From: Pseudomonadota bacterium
GTDB taxonomy: Bacteria; Pseudomonadota; Gammaproteobacteria; Steroidobacterales; Steroidobacteraceae
Assembly (NCBI GenBank): GCA_023423935.1
Contig: JAFAEQ010000047.1
Coordinates: 1 to 14,395, forward strand
Direction of reading: 5' to 3'
Length of the DNA: 14,395 bases
Numbering within the stretch: position 1 is the stretch's first letter; every line of letters starts with the position of its first letter. The position numbers were made by a program, and so were the translations under genes. Below are positions 11,877 through 14,395 of this stretch, one piece after another. A model generated the notes under the pieces. The model was given only the letters and a program-made list of their open reading frames with translations, did no database searches and was not told where the DNA came from.

Positions 11877-14258
11877 ATGACAGATATCGATCAGACAGGG
11901 ACCGAAACGGCCTCGCGGGTGACCGATGACATGCTCATCATCGTTCCGGTGCGCAACCTGGTGTTGTTCCCCGGGACGGTGGTGCCTGTCGCCGTAAATC
12001 GCGAGCGTTCGCTCGCTGCCGCCCAGGAAGCCGTGCGTTCCAACCGCAAAGTCGGCTTTCTGCTGCAGCGGGATCCCGATACCCAGAATCCGACCGGCGA
12101 AGACCTGTATCGCGTGGGCACGGTTGCAAGCATCGTGCGCTATGTGACGGGCCAGGACGGCACGCACCATCTAGTCGTCCAGGGCGAGCGGCGTTTTCGT
12201 GCGCTCGACTTCCAGGAAGGCATGCCTTTCATGCTCGCGCGTGTCGATTACGTCTCGGACCCGACCAGCTTCAGCAATGAAGTCGAAGCGCGCGCCCTCA
12301 ATCTGAAGCGTCAGGCGGCGGAAGCAGTGTCGTTGCTGCCACAGGCGCCTGCCGAGCTCGCCAATGCCATCCAGGCCGTCGAATCGCCTTCGACACTGGT
12401 CGATCTCGTCGCAAGCTTCATGGATGTGAAGGCGGCCGAGAAACAGCAGCTGCTCGAGAGCTTCGATCTGCGCTCGAGACTCGATCGCGTCAGCGAGATT
12501 CTCCAGAAGCGCATCGAGGTGCTGCGTCTGCAGCGCCAGCTCGAGGAGCAGACCCGCGAAGCCATCGATGAGCGTCAGAAGGAGGTCCTGCTGCGCGAAC
12601 AGATGCGCCAGATCCGCAAGGAGTTGGGCGAGGACGGCGAGTCGGGCGAGGAAATCTCAGAACTTCGTGAGGCGATCGAGAAGGCCGGAATGCCCGAGGA
12701 GGCGCTCGAACAAGCGCGCAAGGAACTCAAGCGCCTCGAGCGGATGTCCGACGGCGGCGCCGAGTACTCGATGCTGCGGACCTGGATCGATCTGATGATC
12801 CAGCTGCCGTGGTCGAAGCTCGACAACGAAGCGATCGATATCGAACACGCCCGACGTGTGCTCGATGAGGATCACTACGGCCTCGACAAGATCAAGCGCC
12901 GCATCATCGAATATCTCGCCGTGCGCAAGCTCAACCCTCAGGGTCGCAGCCCGATCCTGTGCTTCGTGGGGCCTCCGGGCGTTGGCAAGACCTCGCTGGG
13001 CCAGAGCATCGCTCGTGCCGTCGGCATCAAGTTCGCTCGCGTGAGCCTGGGCGGCGTGCACGATGAAGCGGAGATCCGCGGTCACCGTCGCACATATATA
13101 GGAGCGATGCCGGGCAATATCGTGCAGGCGATCCGCAAGGCGGGCACCCGCAATCCGGTGATCATGCTGGATGAGATCGACAAGCTCGGTGCAGGCATCC
13201 ACGGCGATCCCTCGTCGGCGCTGCTCGAAGTGCTCGATCCGGAACAGAACAATACGTTCCGCGACAACTACCTCGGACTGCCGTTCGATCTGTCGAAGGT
13301 AATGTTCATCGCGACCGCGAATATGCTGGACACGATCCCCGGACCGTTGCGCGATCGCATGGAAGTGATCGAGCTCACCGGCTATACGGAAGACGAGAAG
13401 GTGGAGATTGCCAAGCGCTACCTGGTGAAACGCCAGCTCGAAGCCAATGGCCTGAAGGAGAATCAGGCGACGGTGACCGATCAGGCGCTGCGTCAGATCG
13501 TCCGCGACTACACGCGCGAGGCAGGATGTCGCAACCTCGAGCGACAGATCGGCGCCGTTCTGCGCAGCGTGGCCGTCAGGATTGCCGAAGGCAGCATCTC
13601 GCAGCAGACCGTCGACACCGGCGAAGTCCAGAGCATTCTCGGCGCTCCCCGCTTCGAGAGCGAAGTGGCCATGCGCACGAGTGTTCCGGGCGTCGCAACC
13701 GGGCTTGCATGGACGCCCGTCGGCGGCGACATCCTGTTTATCGAAGCGACCCGTGTTCCTGGCAACGGCCATCTGATCCTCACCGGTCAGCTGGGCGAGG
13801 TCATGAAGGAAAGCGCCCAAGCAGCGCTGTCGCTGGTGAAGTCGCAGGCCGAACGCCTGGGCATCGATCCGGGAATGCTGCGCAAGAGCGATGTACACAT
13901 TCACGTCCCTGCCGGCGCCATTCCGAAAGACGGGCCGAGTGCGGGCACAGCCATGTACACCGCGCTGGTGTCCTTGCTGACGGGAAAGACCGTCGGGCAC
14001 GACCTTGCGATGACGGGCGAGATCAGTCTGCGTGGATTGGTGCTCCCGATCGGCGGCGTGAAGGAAAAAACCGTGGCCGCACATCGTGCTGGCATTCGCA
14101 GAGTGCTGCTGCCAGCGCGCAATCGTAAGGATCTCGAAGACGTTCCGCAGAGCGTCCGCGACGATCTGAAGTTCGTCTTCTGCGAACGCGTGGATGACGT
14201 GATCGCAGAAGCGCTCGGCATCAAGGCCGATGTCGCGAACATTACGGCCGCGGCCTGA
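11877..14258 (+). CDS. lon: ATP-dependent Lon protease (endopeptidase La)
   Basis: A 793-residue LonA-type AAA+ serine protease that forms a cytoplasmic hexamer degrading misfolded and selected regulatory proteins (E. coli Lon has 784 residues). The N-terminal substrate domain starts with IIVPVRNLVLFPGTVVPVAV and is followed by a charged coiled-coil stretch (about 180-260). The ATPase module has Walker A GPPGVGKT at 365-372 (Lys371) and Walker B VIMLDEID with Asp432-Glu433. The protease domain has PKDGPSAGTAM with catalytic Ser688 and GGVKEKTVAAH with catalytic Lys731, the same 43-residue separation as E. coli Ser679-Lys722. It is complete and should be active. The usual clpX upstream and hupB downstream are absent: the upstream partner is hsp20 and the 3' flank is repeat sequence. 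This may mean a rearranged locus or a second lon copy. The stop codon sits in the loop of a small palindrome, CGGCC-TGA-GGCCG (14251-14263). Confidence 0.97.
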   Translation: MTDIDQTGTETASRVTDDMLIIVPVRNLVLFPGTVVPVAVNRERSLAAAQEAVRSNRKVGFLLQRDPDTQNPTGEDLYRVGTVASIVRYVTGQDGTHHLVVQGERRFRALDFQEGMPFMLARVDYVSDPTSFSNEVEARALNLKRQAAEAVSLLPQAPAELANAIQAVESPSTLVDLVASFMDVKAAEKQQLLESFDLRSRLDRVSEILQKRIEVLRLQRQLEEQTREAIDERQKEVLLREQMRQIRKELGEDGESGEEISELREAIEKAGMPEEALEQARKELKRLERMSDGGAEYSMLRTWIDLMIQLPWSKLDNEAIDIEHARRVLDEDHYGLDKIKRRIIEYLAVRKLNPQGRSPILCFVGPPGVGKTSLGQSIARAVGIKFARVSLGGVHDEAEIRGHRRTYIGAMPGNIVQAIRKAGTRNPVIMLDEIDKLGAGIHGDPSSALLEVLDPEQNNTFRDNYLGLPFDLSKVMFIATANMLDTIPGPLRDRMEVIELTGYTEDEKVEIAKRYLVKRQLEANGLKENQATVTDQALRQIVRDYTREAGCRNLERQIGAVLRSVAVRIAEGSISQQTVDTGEVQSILGAPRFESEVAMRTSVPGVATGLAWTPVGGDILFIEATRVPGNGHLILTGQLGEVMKESAQAALSLVKSQAERLGIDPGMLRKSDVHIHVPAGAIPKDGPSAGTAMYTALVSLLTGKTVGHDLAMTGEISLRGLVLPIGGVKEKTVAAHRAGIRRVLLPARNRKDLEDVPQSVRDDLKFVFCERVDDVIAEALGIKADVANITAAA

Positions 14259-14267
14259 GGCCGGGGA

Positions 14268-14370
14268 GATTCACGCAGAGAGTACACGGAAGGCGCATAG
14301 AGATTGACGTGGCCGCAAGGGCTCCAAGCGTCAGTCATGTGAACCATGATCTCTGCGTGAAATCTTCTTC
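14268..14370. repeat. Inverted pair of a dispersed intergenic repeat after lon
   Basis: GATTCACGCAGAGA begins at 14268, and a near-complementary motif occupies 14348-14364 (TCTCTGCGTGAAATC), so the segment can fold back on itself with an interior of about 65 bases. The right copy extends to core GTGAAATCTTCTTC and matches 1584-1606 at 22 of 23 positions. No gene lies here. Confidence 0.8.
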
Positions 14371-14375
14371 TTCCG

Positions 14376-14395
14376 GGTCGAGCATCCGCTCGACC
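14376..14395. terminator. Hairpin at the window end, possible terminator of hsp20-lon
   Basis: GGTCGAGC-ATCC-GCTCGACC is a perfect eight-bp stem with a four-base loop ending at the last base of the window. Whether a T-run follows, as an intrinsic terminator needs, cannot be seen. Confidence 0.45.

Noticed and set aside
12657..14084. Long open frame (475 codons) on the minus strand inside lon
   Set aside because: It is exactly antisense to the well-conserved ATPase and protease domains of Lon, resembles no known family, is low-complexity in places and has no ribosome site. Long antisense frames are expected opposite high-GC genes.
1..14395. A new multi-gene defence, secretion or biosynthetic system
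   Set aside because: Every gene but one belongs to a familiar family with an individual role, orientations alternate, and only hsp20-lon forms a tight operon. No toxin-antitoxin pair, nuclease-helicase set, tRNA integration site or phage gene is visible.

Overview
This is a high-GC chromosomal window with compact gene packing, alternating strands and mostly housekeeping or envelope genes. The gene set suggests a gammaproteobacterium, perhaps of the Xanthomonadales/Nevskiales/Steroidobacter type: a YgiQ-type radical SAM protein, an LpxR-like outer-membrane lipid A deacylase, lipoprotein hydrolases, a DmlR/CrgA-type LysR regulator and Lon. No rRNA, tRNA or other taxonomic marker is present, so this assignment is inference.

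Layout, left to right. (1) Positions 1-872: a minus-strand amidohydrolase lipoprotein that loses its family resemblance near position 130 and stops at 63. It appears broken by unrelated, more AT-rich sequence at the window edge. (2) 974-1387 (+): a DoxX-family membrane protein. (3) 1609-3333 (-): a complete M28 metallopeptidase lipoprotein. (4) 3645-5559 (+): a flavodoxin-fold NAD(P)H-dependent reductase, an unrecognised membrane-anchored protein, and a 3-methyladenine-DNA glycosylase (AAG/Mpg). (5) 5789-7993 (+): YgiQ-family radical SAM protein. (6) 8209-9273 (-): LpxR-like lipid A deacylase, divergent from (7) a LysR regulator at 9641-10558 (+). (8) 10709-11341 (-): SAM-dependent methyltransferase. 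(9) 11460-14258 (+): a probable heat-shock operon of a short Hsp20 and Lon protease, 12 bp apart, preceded by a sigma-32-like promoter candidate.

Functional links. Hsp20 and Lon form a plausible unit that holds and then degrades misfolded proteins. LpxR and LysR share a divergent control region with an inverted pair of 11-bp motifs, which suggests but does not prove that the regulator controls the deacylase. The other genes look like independent single units.

The most striking content is non-coding. All three convergent gene junctions (1388-1608, 7994-8208, 10559-10708) and the 3' flank of lon carry tandem or inverted repeats of several unrelated kinds, while the four divergent gaps lack them. 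One repeat, with core GTGAAATCTTCTTC, occurs at both ends of the window. I do not see a convincing new multi-gene defence, secretion or biosynthetic system here. The repeats, the Hsp20-Lon operon in a non-canonical neighbourhood and the broken amidohydrolase are the points most worth checking.
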